A stretch of DNA of 64,000 nt, taken from Akkermansiaceae bacterium (lineage in GTDB: Bacteria; Verrucomicrobiota; Verrucomicrobiia; Verrucomicrobiales; Akkermansiaceae). The notes beneath the pieces were generated by a model. It saw only the letters and a list, made by a program, of their open reading frames with translations. It was not told where the DNA came from and did no database searches. Shown here piece by piece: positions 47,066-55,727 of the stretch. The stretch's first letter is position 1, and the number at the start of each line of letters is the position of its first letter. The translations under genes and the position numbers were made by a program. The stretch is from positions 1-64,000 of the forward strand of contig JACKPZ010000017.1 of the NCBI GenBank assembly GCA_024233135.1. The letters are read 5' to 3'.

Positions 47066-47683
47066 TCAGTCCCAGCCGCTTTCCTCCCATTCTTCCGGGC
47101 TCTTGCCGATGTTCTCGACGATTTCCGCCGGGATGAACACGAACTCGTCGCGACGTCCTTGGGCCGGGTCCATCCGGAAACGGACCATGCGCCGTGTTTC
47201 GCGGCCGTTCGCGACGACCGCGAGGTCCACATCCACGGTGAGGGCGCCGTCCTCACGAGGCTTCACCTTGAGCATGCCGGGGATCGGATAGATCGCGCGG
47301 GTCGTACCGCCGTCCTGTGGCTTGAAGTTCGCGTAGCGGTTGAGCTCGGACGCGGGAAACCACTCGTCGCGTTTGGTCACCGCGGTGCGCGTCCGGATCC
47401 GGCGGACGATGAGTTTCTCCTGACGGCCGGGCTCGCCGGTCGCCTCGATCCGCCAGCGGAACGGCCCGTCGAGCGTGGCGACCGTGGTGCTGACGACCAT
47501 CGCGCTGACCGAAAACGCGTTGTCCGCGCCTTCCGGGCGCACCTGCATGCGGATCTTCGCACCGCCGACCTCGACGGCCGGCGAGGACGCCTCGTAGGTG
47601 TGTTTGTCCGCGTGCAGGCTGGCGCAGGACGGCAGCAGGGCGAGCAGTCCGGCGCTTGCCGCCCCCCTGCCCCCGTGCATCAT
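47066..47683 (-). CDS. putative lipoprotein, unknown
   Basis: 205 aa from ATG 47683. Export signal MMHGGRGAASAGLLALLPSC with a lipobox-like LLPSC. The mature part is beta-rich (GGAKIRMQVRPEGADNAFSV, FRWRIEATGEPGRQEKLIV, GALTVDVDLAVVANGRETRR) with no recognised family. Its start codon overlaps the opposite-strand ATG of the M48 protease gene (47682), so only one promoter region can serve both divergent genes within each other's coding start. Confidence 0.65.
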   Translation of the reverse strand: MMHGGRGAASAGLLALLPSCASLHADKHTYEASSPAVEVGGAKIRMQVRPEGADNAFSVSAMVVSTTVATLDGPFRWRIEATGEPGRQEKLIVRRIRTRTAVTKRDEWFPASELNRYANFKPQDGGTTRAIYPIPGMLKVKPREDGALTVDVDLAVVANGRETRRMVRFRMDPAQGRRDEFVFIPAEIVENIGKSPEEWEESGWD

Positions 47684-48941
47684 GGCCGTGATGATCGATT
47701 GGAACTTCATGACGGTGGTGATCGTGATCGCGCTGTTCCTGCTTTGGAAGCTGGAACTCGTCGCCACCCTGTTGAACCTGAAGGCGTTTCCCTCGCGGGT
47801 TCCTCCGGAACTGGACGGGCTGATGGACGAGGAGAAACTCGACCGCGCCCGCGAATACATCGTGGCGAACGCACGGTCGCGGATCGTGCAGGACACCGTC
47901 TCGCTCGTCGCCCTGCTGGTATTCTGGTTTCTCGGCGGCTTTGAGTGGCTCGATGGTTTCGCCCGCTCCCTCGCGATCTCGGAAACCTGGGCCGGCTTGG
48001 TGTTTCTGAGCGCCATCTTCCTCGCGAAGTTCCTGCTCGGCCTGCCCTTCGAGATCCACCACACCTTCGGGACCGAGAAACGCTTCGGCTTCAACCGCAC
48101 CACGCCGGGCACCTATGTGGCGGACCAGGTGAAGAGCCTGCTGCTGATGGCCCTGCTCGGCCTGCCGCTGGCCGCGGCGGTGCTGTGGATCTTCCGCAAC
48201 GTGCCGAACGCCTGGCTGTGGGCGTGGTTGTTGTTCACCGCGGTGCAACTGCTGCTCACCTATCTCGCGCCGTCGCTGATCCTGCCTTTGTTCAACAAGT
48301 TCACGCCGATGGAGGACGGCGACCTGAAACGCGACATCGAGAAACTCGGAGAGCGCTGCGGGTTTCCGCTCGACGAGGTGTTCGTGATGGATGGTTCGAA
48401 GCGCTCCAGCAAGGCGAACGCCTTCTTCACCGGCCTCGGCAAGCGCAAGAAAATCGCACTCTACGACACGCTCGTCGAGAAATGCAGCACGCCCGAACTG
48501 CTCGGCGTGCTCGCGCATGAGATCGGCCACTTCCGCCGCGGGCACATCAAACAACGCCTCGCCGCCGGCGTGATCCAGACGGGCGTGATGTTCTATCTCC
48601 TCGGTCTGGCGGTTTCGCCGGACGGGGTCTTCGCGCGCACCTTGTTCGACGCGTTCGGGGTGAAAGACGTCAGCCCGCACGTCGGCCTCGTGCTCTTCGC
48701 CATCCTGATGGAACCGGTGGGCACCATTCTCGGCGTGATCCTAAACGCGTGGTCGCGCAAGCATGAGTTCGAGGCGGATGCCTACGCCCGCGAGGCCACC
48801 GGCGAGGCGAAACCGCTCGCCGACGCGCTGCGCAACATGACCGTCGATCACTTGTCGCATCCGGCTCCGGGGAAACTCCGCGTCTGGCTGGACTACTCGC
48901 ATCCGCCGCTCATCGAACGGCTGCGGGCCTTGCGCGGATGA
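47682..48941 (+). CDS. M48 family metalloprotease, Ste24/CAAX-type
   Basis: 419 aa from ATG 47682 (alternative 47691). Integral membrane zinc protease with about six helices; LAHEIGHFRRGH gives the HExxH zinc site and RKHEFEADAYA the third ligand region of M48A proteins. FEIHHTFGTEKRFGFNRTTP is the family's substrate-chamber segment. In yeast the Ste24 homologue clips prenylated or misfolded membrane proteins; in bacteria the role is quality control of membrane proteins. Divergent from the lipoprotein gene with overlapping start codons. Confidence 0.9.
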   Translation: MAVMIDWNFMTVVIVIALFLLWKLELVATLLNLKAFPSRVPPELDGLMDEEKLDRAREYIVANARSRIVQDTVSLVALLVFWFLGGFEWLDGFARSLAISETWAGLVFLSAIFLAKFLLGLPFEIHHTFGTEKRFGFNRTTPGTYVADQVKSLLLMALLGLPLAAAVLWIFRNVPNAWLWAWLLFTAVQLLLTYLAPSLILPLFNKFTPMEDGDLKRDIEKLGERCGFPLDEVFVMDGSKRSSKANAFFTGLGKRKKIALYDTLVEKCSTPELLGVLAHEIGHFRRGHIKQRLAAGVIQTGVMFYLLGLAVSPDGVFARTLFDAFGVKDVSPHVGLVLFAILMEPVGTILGVILNAWSRKHEFEADAYAREATGEAKPLADALRNMTVDHLSHPAPGKLRVWLDYSHPPLIERLRALRG

Positions 48942-48950
48942 CGCGTTTTG

Positions 48951-50306
48951 TCAGTCCCACAAGGCGGCTTTCGCTTCGTTGACCACCGCGTCCGCCGCAT
49001 CTCCCTCCACCCACGAGGCGAGGGTGACCTCCTTGTTTCCGGCGAGCAGGGTGATGCGTTTCATCGGCTTGCCGTTCGAGTGGCCGCTTCCTGACGAACG
49101 CAGCGCCTTCACATCGCCACGCGGCCAGGTTTGTTCGGAGAGAACGAGGCCGCGGCGGTACTTCCGCAGGGCCACGGTGGTCGAGTCGCCTTCGAGTTTC
49201 CGCTCGATCCGCCGCGTGCGCAACAGGTGGGTCGTCAGCCACAGGCCGCCCGCGGCCATGACCGTACTGAACAAGATCCAGATACCGCGGAAACCCTGGC
49301 TGAGAAGGTCGAAGACAAAATCGAAGATCCGCACGAAAACCGGAGCATTCTTGTCCGGCGCGGGGAAATCTCCACCGTCGATCACGAAGATACCGATGCA
49401 CACGAATGCGACGCCCATGATCGTCAGAATCACCGCCAGCGGCCACAGGTGCTTGCGGGCCGTGGGCAGGGTGACGGAAAACGCACGTTTGCTCGGAATG
49501 CGGGCCTCCTCTTCGTCGCGTTCGTCCGCCACCGCCGCGCGGCGCGCCGGTTGTTCACCAAGCAGAACGCGGCGGAGGTCGGCCGTGAGCCAGCCTTTTT
49601 CCTCGGCCCGCAACATCGTTCCGAATTTGAGCTTCTCCCCGCCTTTCCCGATGCGGATGCCGTAGACGGGATTGTCGTTGCTCGAGTAAAACTCCTCGGC
49701 GACCACCTGGCGGACGCCATCGCGGCGGATCCGCGTGTGCCGCATCCAGCCGAAGAGCCGGCGCGAGAGGATCAACTCGTCGCCGGTGACTCGCAGGCGC
49801 GCCTGCTCCCATTTCGAGCGCACGGCGAAGAACAGCATGCCGATGCCGATGACCCAGAAGACTCCGAAGAAGAGGAAGAGAATCGGATAGAGGAACCATG
49901 GCGGGCTTTTCGATCCACCACCGGAATCACCTAACAACAAGGTGAAAAGAAATCCGGACGAAACGGCGGCGGTGATCGCCGTCCACAACAATCCGAACAA
50001 CAGGAAGCCTCCGAAATTTCCGCCCGCCGGCAGATACCAAACGATCGAGCCGTCCGGCTTGTCCTCGCGGCGGATGCGGTTGTCCGCGGGCGGCCGGTCC
50101 GCCCAACCGCGCGGCGGCCCGCTCTGCGAGAAAACCCATTCACGCGCGACGTCTTCGTGTCCGCATTCCGGACAACGGAGCACCTCGTGCGGCTCCGGCT
50201 TCGTTCCACCGGGTTCGGACCCGCATTCGGGACAATGCATGTTTCCCGAATCGAAGGCCCGCTGGACCATCCGGGTTTCCATCCTGCCGACGACCTTCTT
50301 GAACAT
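48951..50306 (-). CDS. zinc-ribbon membrane protein, unknown
   Basis: 451 aa from ATG 50306. Residues about 22-51 hold two CPECG knuckles (HCPECGSEPGG and RCPECGHED), a zinc ribbon; four membrane segments follow (GGFLLFGLLWTAITAAVSSG, WFLYPILFLFFGVFWVIGIG, LWPLAVILTIMGVAFVCIGI and the helix around SQGFRGIWILFSTVMAAGG). Between and after these are PH-like or beta-rich cytoplasmic stretches (LRVTGDELILSRRLF, YGIRIGKGGEKLKFG). No enzyme motif. Convergent with the M48 gene, 9 bp between stops. Confidence 0.7.
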   Translation of the reverse strand: MFKKVVGRMETRMVQRAFDSGNMHCPECGSEPGGTKPEPHEVLRCPECGHEDVAREWVFSQSGPPRGWADRPPADNRIRREDKPDGSIVWYLPAGGNFGGFLLFGLLWTAITAAVSSGFLFTLLLGDSGGGSKSPPWFLYPILFLFFGVFWVIGIGMLFFAVRSKWEQARLRVTGDELILSRRLFGWMRHTRIRRDGVRQVVAEEFYSSNDNPVYGIRIGKGGEKLKFGTMLRAEEKGWLTADLRRVLLGEQPARRAAVADERDEEEARIPSKRAFSVTLPTARKHLWPLAVILTIMGVAFVCIGIFVIDGGDFPAPDKNAPVFVRIFDFVFDLLSQGFRGIWILFSTVMAAGGLWLTTHLLRTRRIERKLEGDSTTVALRKYRRGLVLSEQTWPRGDVKALRSSGSGHSNGKPMKRITLLAGNKEVTLASWVEGDAADAVVNEAKAALWD

Positions 50307-50402
50307 GCTACGGCCACCGAATAGGCGGCGACGGCGCCGGCGACAACCCGAAAGCCACGCTTCCCGCTTGGCAAGCCGCGGACCGTCCGCCAGTTTGGCC
50401 GC

Positions 50403-51392
50403 ATGTTCGACACCGCACGATACGACGGCCGCATGCCCTATCGGCGTTGCGGCGATTCCGGCCTGTTCCTCCCCGAAATCTCCCTCGGCTGCTGGCACAA
50501 TTTCGGAGCGGTCGATGACTTCGAGGAATGCCGCCGCATCCTGCGCCGCGCCTTCGACCGCGGGGTGACCCACTTCGATCTTGCCAACAACTACGGCCCG
50601 CCGCCGGGCAGCGCGGAGGAAAACGTCGGCCGCATCCTGATCGACGACTTTGTCTGCCACCGCGACGAACTGGTCATTTCCACCAAGGCCGGCCACGACA
50701 TGTGGGCGGGCCCCTACGGCGCCAACGGCTCGCGCAAGCACCTGCTCGCGTCGCTCGACCAATCGCTCAAGCGCCTGCGCCTCGACTACGTCGATATCTT
50801 CTACTCGCACTGCCCGGACCCCGGCACGCGCCTCGAGGAAACCATGTCCGCGCTCGCCACCGCCGTGCAGAGCGGTCGCGCGCTCTATGCAGGCATCTCG
50901 AAATACCCTCTCAAGCGGCTGAAGAAGGCGGTGAGGATCCTCAAGTCGATGGGCGTGCGCTGCGTCATCTATCAGCCGCCGTATTCGATCCTCCAACGGC
51001 AATACGAAGCGCAGGGCATCCTCGACTGGCTGCAGGACGAAGGGATCGGCTGCATCGTTTTCAGCCCGCTCGCGCAAGGCATGCTCACACCGAAGTATCT
51101 CGATGGAATCCCTGCGGGATCGCGCGCGGCGCGGCCCGAGGGTTTCCTCCAGGAGGAGCAGGTGCTGGCAGAGCAGGAGAAAATCCGCGCGCTCGGCGAT
51201 CTCGCCGCGGCTCATGGAACGACGATCCACCACATGGCCATCCGCTGGGCTCTGCGCAACGCGAAGGTGACCTCCGCATTGGTCGGCGCGCGCACCGTGG
51301 CGCAGCTCAACGACACGCTCGATTCGCTCGCATCGCCCGCGCCGGATGACGCCCTCTGCGAGGCGATCGACGCGATCTCGCCCGCGGTGTGA
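50403..51392 (+). CDS. aldo/keto reductase, L-glyceraldehyde-3-phosphate reductase type
   Basis: 329 aa. NADPH-dependent reductase with the AKR tetrad Asp (DLANNYGP), Tyr (in NYGP), Lys (STKAGHDMWAGPYG) and His (FYSHCPDPGT). The GHDMWAGPYG segment and closing ARTVAQLNDTLDSL match YghZ/YajO-type enzymes reducing L-glyceraldehyde 3-phosphate and small aldehydes. Convergent with the synthase gene (3 bp between stops). Confidence 0.88.
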   Translation: MFDTARYDGRMPYRRCGDSGLFLPEISLGCWHNFGAVDDFEECRRILRRAFDRGVTHFDLANNYGPPPGSAEENVGRILIDDFVCHRDELVISTKAGHDMWAGPYGANGSRKHLLASLDQSLKRLRLDYVDIFYSHCPDPGTRLEETMSALATAVQSGRALYAGISKYPLKRLKKAVRILKSMGVRCVIYQPPYSILQRQYEAQGILDWLQDEGIGCIVFSPLAQGMLTPKYLDGIPAGSRAARPEGFLQEEQVLAEQEKIRALGDLAAAHGTTIHHMAIRWALRNAKVTSALVGARTVAQLNDTLDSLASPAPDDALCEAIDAISPAV

Positions 51393-51395
51393 GGC

Positions 51396-52334
51396 TCAGC
51401 CGAAGCGTCCGGCGAACGCGCGCAGAAGCAACTGATAGACCCGCGACCGCGGGATCTTCACGCCGGCTTCCAGCGTTTCCCACGACGCGTCTTTCATGAG
51501 CGCGATCGTTTCCCGGCCGATCATCGCCGGCAGCGCGGCAGAGACCCGCAGGCGTTTCGATTCCAGCGAACGCGCGTAGACGATGCCCTCGTCCATCCGC
51601 GTGGCCGCCAAGCCGAGGAAACGTTCGCGTGCCTGCATCACCGCGGCGGAATCCGCCGGATCAGCGACGGGGAGATAACAACGACCGCGGGCGAAGTCTT
51701 CCGGCAGGTCGCGCAGGATGTTCACGAGCTGCAGGCCTTTTCCGAAGTCGATCCCGAGGCGACGGAGAGTGGTGGGTTCGGCGCGGGAAAACCTTTCGCC
51801 CATGGTGAGGAAACCGAGGTCCGTCCAGAACGCTCCGACACAACCTGCCACGCGCCACGTGTAGTCATCGAGTTCCGCATCGTCGGCGAGTGCGACGACC
51901 TTCGCGTTTCCTCCGCCTTCGAAACGTGTGATGTCGAATCTCTGTCCGCCCGTGATGATCGTGACGACCTCGCGCACAAGCGCCGCCTCGGTGGCGGGAA
52001 GTTTCGACAGGTCGCGGAGCAGATCCGGCAGCAACTCGATCAATCGCACCTCACCCGGATGCGAGATGCGGCATGCAAGCGCGTCAGGCACGGCGGTGGG
52101 CGCGTTGCCGTCGAGAGCGGCGACAAATGAATCGAGCGCCGAGAGCCGAATCTCAGCAGGGGCAGCGACATCGGCGATGGTGTCGCTCGCGCGGGCCAGC
52201 AGGTAACCATGCGCGGCCGCCCTGCGCATCATCGCAGGCAGCAGGCGCAGCGAGAGGTAAAACGACCGCGAAACCTCCTTGAGCAATTGTTCCGTGGCCG
52301 TCGGGATCACCCTCCCAAACAACCAGCGGCACAC
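51396..52334 (-). CDS. squalene/phytoene synthase-family protein
   Basis: 312 aa with GTG 52334; a GTG at 52310 is another possibility. Trans-isoprenyl head-to-head synthase: SRSFYLSLRLLPA at the start, DTIADVAAP as the first Asp site (DxxxD), ILRDLPEDFARGRCYLP as the second (DxxED), with GLGGQRFDITRF-like stretches between. It joins two farnesyl or geranylgeranyl diphosphates to squalene or phytoene. No carotenoid or hopanoid genes neighbour it. Divergent from the PP2C gene with 76 bp between starts; both starts sit next to GGGAGGGTGA. Confidence 0.8.
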   Translation of the reverse strand: MCRWLFGRVIPTATEQLLKEVSRSFYLSLRLLPAMMRRAAAHGYLLARASDTIADVAAPAEIRLSALDSFVAALDGNAPTAVPDALACRISHPGEVRLIELLPDLLRDLSKLPATEAALVREVVTIITGGQRFDITRFEGGGNAKVVALADDAELDDYTWRVAGCVGAFWTDLGFLTMGERFSRAEPTTLRRLGIDFGKGLQLVNILRDLPEDFARGRCYLPVADPADSAAVMQARERFLGLAATRMDEGIVYARSLESKRLRVSAALPAMIGRETIALMKDASWETLEAGVKIPRSRVYQLLLRAFAGRFG

Positions 52335-52410
52335 GGCGGAAGCAAGCGCGCGCCCCCGGAAAGACGGAACTCGGCCTTGCGAATCCCGGGGAGTTGCGCA
52401 AGCTGGGAGG

Positions 52411-54054
52411 GTGAACTCAGAGAGCGGCGAAAACCCTTCCGAAACGGATTCCGACAAGCTGGAGCGCTTGGAACTGGCACTCCGGGCGTCCAACGAAGGG
52501 ATCTGGGACTGGCGCCCCGGACAGCGGGAGGTCCACTACTCGCGGCGGGTGCTCGAGTTTCTCGAATGCGGCGGATCCCGCGCCCCGAACCTCTTCCTGC
52601 CACCTTACGACAGCATCCACGAGGAGGACCTTCCGGGTTTCCGCAGGGCCGTCGAGCAGTCGCTCTCCGACGGCGGCCCCGAGAAACTCTCCACCGATGC
52701 ACGCGTGCGCACCGGCAGCGGCGAATGGCGATGGCTGCGCATCCGCGGTGCCGTCGTGCGCGACCGCAACGGCCACGCCGTCCGCATCGCCGGATCGATG
52801 ATCGACATCAGCCGCCGCAAGGCCGCCGAGGCGCAGGTGGAGGAAGAACGTTTCCTGTTGAGGCAGTTGATCGACCACGTTCCGGTGCACATCTATTTCA
52901 AAGACCACGAGTCGAAGATCGTGATGGCGAACAAAGGCATGGCCGAGTGGATGGGCTTCAAGGAAGGCCCGGATCTCGTCGGCAAGCACGACCGCGACTT
53001 CTTCGGCGAGGAACACTGGAAACCGGCGGAGAACGATGAGAAACAAATCCTCGGCACCGGCGAGCCGATCACCGGCCAGCTTGAGGAGGAAACATGGCAC
53101 GAAGGCGAATCCACCTGGGTGCTCACCTCGAAGTTTCCCTGGCGCGACCGCCACGGCCACATCAAGGGCACCTTCGGCGTATCCAGCGACGTGACCAACC
53201 TCGTCCGCGCCCAACACGAAGCCAGCGAACTGGCCACCGAGCTGCAGGTGAAGAACGAGGCCTACGAGGAGGAACTCCACCTCGCCCGCGAGATCCAACA
53301 GGCTCTCACCGGCCACGGTTTCCCCGAACTCGCCAATCCCTGCGCCGCCGCGAAGTTCAGCGCGCGCTACATCCCGATCTCCGGATTGGCCGGGGATTTC
53401 TTCGAAGTCATCGAGATCGGACCCGACCACGCCGGAGTGCTGATCTGCGACGTGATGGGCCATGGCGTGAGATCCGCGCTGATCGTCGCGATGCTGCGCG
53501 GATTGTTAGAGAAACAACGGTCCCAAGCTGCCGACCCCGGCGCCTTCCTCCGCGGGCTCAACGACGGCCTCGCCTCGATCCTCGAACGCGCCGGCACCAC
53601 CATGTTCGCCACCGCGTTCTACGGTGTGATCAACCTGCGGAAGGGCACCTTCGACTACGCCTGCGCGGGACACCCGGGCCCGATGATCGAGAGCGGGGGC
53701 GAGATCCGGCAACTCGCGAAGGAGCGCGCGGACAAGGGACCGGGCCTCGGTTTGTTCCGCAACGCCAGCTACCCCACCCTGTCCATGCCTCTCGACAAGG
53801 TCCGGCGCATCGTCCTGTTCACCGACGGCGTGCTCGAAACCGAGAACATCGAGGGCGAACCGTATTTCGAGACACGCCTGATGGACATCATCGCGAAGAG
53901 CAAGGAAACCAGCCTCGATCTGATGCTCGACGGCATTCTCGCCAGCGTGCTCGAGTTTTGCGAAACCCCGCATTTCGACGACGATGTCTGCCTGCTCGGC
54001 ATCGAGATCCAACCCAAGACCGAAGCCGTCGCCGGAGGATCCGTTTCGTCATGA
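52411..54054 (+). CDS. PAS-PAS-PP2C serine phosphatase (RsbU/SpoIIE-like)
   Basis: 547 aa from GTG 52411, which abuts a GGGAGG run. First PAS (about 20-145, ALRASNEGIWDWRPGQREV), second PAS with PAC (about 150-265, IYFKDHESKIVMANKGMAE), a coiled linker (ASELATELQVKNEAYEEELH), then a SpoIIE-type PP2C domain starting LAREIQQALTGHGF with GLAGDFFEVIEI and ICDVMGHGVRSAL supplying metal-binding Asp residues. Such phosphatases act on anti-sigma-antagonists in partner switching. No partner kinase or STAS gene is in view. Its stop overlaps the SDR start (ATGA). Confidence 0.9.
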   Translation: MNSESGENPSETDSDKLERLELALRASNEGIWDWRPGQREVHYSRRVLEFLECGGSRAPNLFLPPYDSIHEEDLPGFRRAVEQSLSDGGPEKLSTDARVRTGSGEWRWLRIRGAVVRDRNGHAVRIAGSMIDISRRKAAEAQVEEERFLLRQLIDHVPVHIYFKDHESKIVMANKGMAEWMGFKEGPDLVGKHDRDFFGEEHWKPAENDEKQILGTGEPITGQLEEETWHEGESTWVLTSKFPWRDRHGHIKGTFGVSSDVTNLVRAQHEASELATELQVKNEAYEEELHLAREIQQALTGHGFPELANPCAAAKFSARYIPISGLAGDFFEVIEIGPDHAGVLICDVMGHGVRSALIVAMLRGLLEKQRSQAADPGAFLRGLNDGLASILERAGTTMFATAFYGVINLRKGTFDYACAGHPGPMIESGGEIRQLAKERADKGPGLGLFRNASYPTLSMPLDKVRRIVLFTDGVLETENIEGEPYFETRLMDIIAKSKETSLDLMLDGILASVLEFCETPHFDDDVCLLGIEIQPKTEAVAGGSVSS

Positions 54055-54743
54055 ACGCCCCGGTCATCCTCATCACCGGAGCGGCCAAAGGCATCGGGCT
54101 GGCGGCGGCGAAGGAACTTTCCACGCGTGGTGCGCGGGTGATCGTCTCGGCCCGCGACTTCGGGCGGGCGGAAAAAGCGGCGGCTGGGGTTGGCGCGACG
54201 CCTTTGTTGCTCGACGTGACGAACGGCCATTCGATTTCCGCCGCGGCGGACGCAATCCGCGGGACCTTCGGCCGGATCGACGTGCTGGTGAACAACGCCG
54301 CGATCCTGCTCGATCACTACGCGTCGATCGAAACGCTGACCCCGGACGTCCTGCGCGAGACCATGGAAACCAACGTCATCGGCACCCTGCGGGTCACCCA
54401 GGCGATGCTGCCCCTGCTCCGGGAATCGGAGCGGCCGCGGGTGATCAATCTCGCCAGCGGCGCCGGACAACTCGACGGCGAACCGCAGCCATGGGCACCC
54501 GCGTATTCGATCAGCAAGACGGCCGTCAACATGCTCACCCAGCAACTCGCGGTCGGACTGCCCGGCATCACGGTGAACTCGATGTGCCCCGGATGGTGCC
54601 GCACGGACATGGGCGGCGCGGAAGCTCCGCTGACTGCGGAGGAGGGGGCGGACACGCTCGTGTGGCTCGCGCTCGACGCGCTCGACGCGCCGGACTCGCT
54701 CAACGGGGCCTTCGTGAAGAAGCGGGAAGTCATCCCGTGGTGA
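54051..54743 (+). CDS. short-chain dehydrogenase/reductase
   Basis: 230 aa. Classical SDR: ITGAAKGIGLAAAKELS (TGxxxGIG), NNAA in VLVNNAAIL, and the catalytic Ser-Tyr-Lys in NLASGAGQLD / PAYSISKTAVNML (YxxxK). Similar to carbonyl-reductase-type SDRs acting on small or lipid ketones. Coupled to the phosphatase gene by ATGA; that suggests co-expression, not a shared reaction. Confidence 0.9.
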   Translation: MNAPVILITGAAKGIGLAAAKELSTRGARVIVSARDFGRAEKAAAGVGATPLLLDVTNGHSISAAADAIRGTFGRIDVLVNNAAILLDHYASIETLTPDVLRETMETNVIGTLRVTQAMLPLLRESERPRVINLASGAGQLDGEPQPWAPAYSISKTAVNMLTQQLAVGLPGITVNSMCPGWCRTDMGGAEAPLTAEEGADTLVWLALDALDAPDSLNGAFVKKREVIPW

Positions 54744-54792
54744 GGAAAAACTCCGGCTTGGCGGAATGGATGGGAAACGCTTTTCTCCCCGC

Positions 54793-55665
54793 ATGAAACG
54801 ACGCCGATTTCTCCAGACCACCGCCCTCGCCGCCGCCACCCTGCCGTCACCGGCCTTCGCGCTCGGAAAGAGCGACGCCTACCGCAAGAACATCGGCATC
54901 CAACTCTACACGCTCCGCAACCAACTCGCGAAGGACACGCCGGGCACTTTGAAACAAGTCGCCGCCGCAGGCTACAAACAAGTCGAACTTTACGGATTTC
55001 CCGACTGCGACGCGATGATCGAGGGAGCGAAGGACGCCGGGCTCGCGATCCACTCGTCCCACTTCGCATGGGACTGCGTGGTGAACCCGAAGGACGACAA
55101 GTATTCGGATTTCTCGAAGACGCTCGAAAATGCCGAGAAAACCGGCCTCAAACATCTCGTCATCCCCTATCTCGCGGACGGCAACCGCAAGTCGCTCGAC
55201 GACTACCGAAAGGTGGCGGATCACGCGAACACCTGCGCCGCGATGGCCCGCAAGGCCGGCATCCAGCTCGCCTATCACAACCACAACTTCGAGTTCCAGC
55301 CGAAGGAAGATGGCAAATGTGGATATGACATTTTCATCGAGAGGTTCTCGCCGGAGATGATGTTCGAGATCGATGTCTTCTGGGTGAAGGCCGGCGGCAA
55401 GGACCCGGCCGAACTGATCCGGAAGCTCAAGGGCCGCGTCAGCCAGCTCCACCTCAAGGATCTCAAAGGGGACGTGAACACACCCACCTACGGTTCGGTG
55501 CCCAACGACGCGTTCCAGGAACTCGGCGACGGAGTGATCGCGATGGCGCCCGTCCTCGATGCCGCGCTCGCGGCCGGCGTCGAACACTGCCACGTGGAGC
55601 AGGACCAGTCGCCGGATCCGCTCGCGAGCATCCGCCAGAGCATCGGGTTTCTCGGCACGATCTGA
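54793..55665 (+). CDS. Tat-exported sugar phosphate isomerase/epimerase-like TIM barrel
   Basis: 290 aa from ATG 54793. Twin-arginine-type signal MKRRRFLQTTALAAATLPS (RRxFLQ) places the protein outside the cytoplasm. The body is a xylose-isomerase-like TIM barrel: IGIQLYTLRNQLAKD, VELYGFPDCDAM, YHNHNFEFQPK (metal ligand His), EIDVFWVKAGG and SQLHLKDLKG. Family members often act on inositol or hexose derivatives, with a divalent metal. Common in PVC bacteria next to sugar oxidoreductases; here 49 bp after the SDR. Confidence 0.88.
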   Translation: MKRRRFLQTTALAAATLPSPAFALGKSDAYRKNIGIQLYTLRNQLAKDTPGTLKQVAAAGYKQVELYGFPDCDAMIEGAKDAGLAIHSSHFAWDCVVNPKDDKYSDFSKTLENAEKTGLKHLVIPYLADGNRKSLDDYRKVADHANTCAAMARKAGIQLAYHNHNFEFQPKEDGKCGYDIFIERFSPEMMFEIDVFWVKAGGKDPAELIRKLKGRVSQLHLKDLKGDVNTPTYGSVPNDAFQELGDGVIAMAPVLDAALAAGVEHCHVEQDQSPDPLASIRQSIGFLGTI

Positions 55666-55727
55666 GGCTGCACCCGAAAGCGCCATTGATTCCGCCGGGC
55701 GTCCCTGCACAATGCGCGGCGCCCCGA

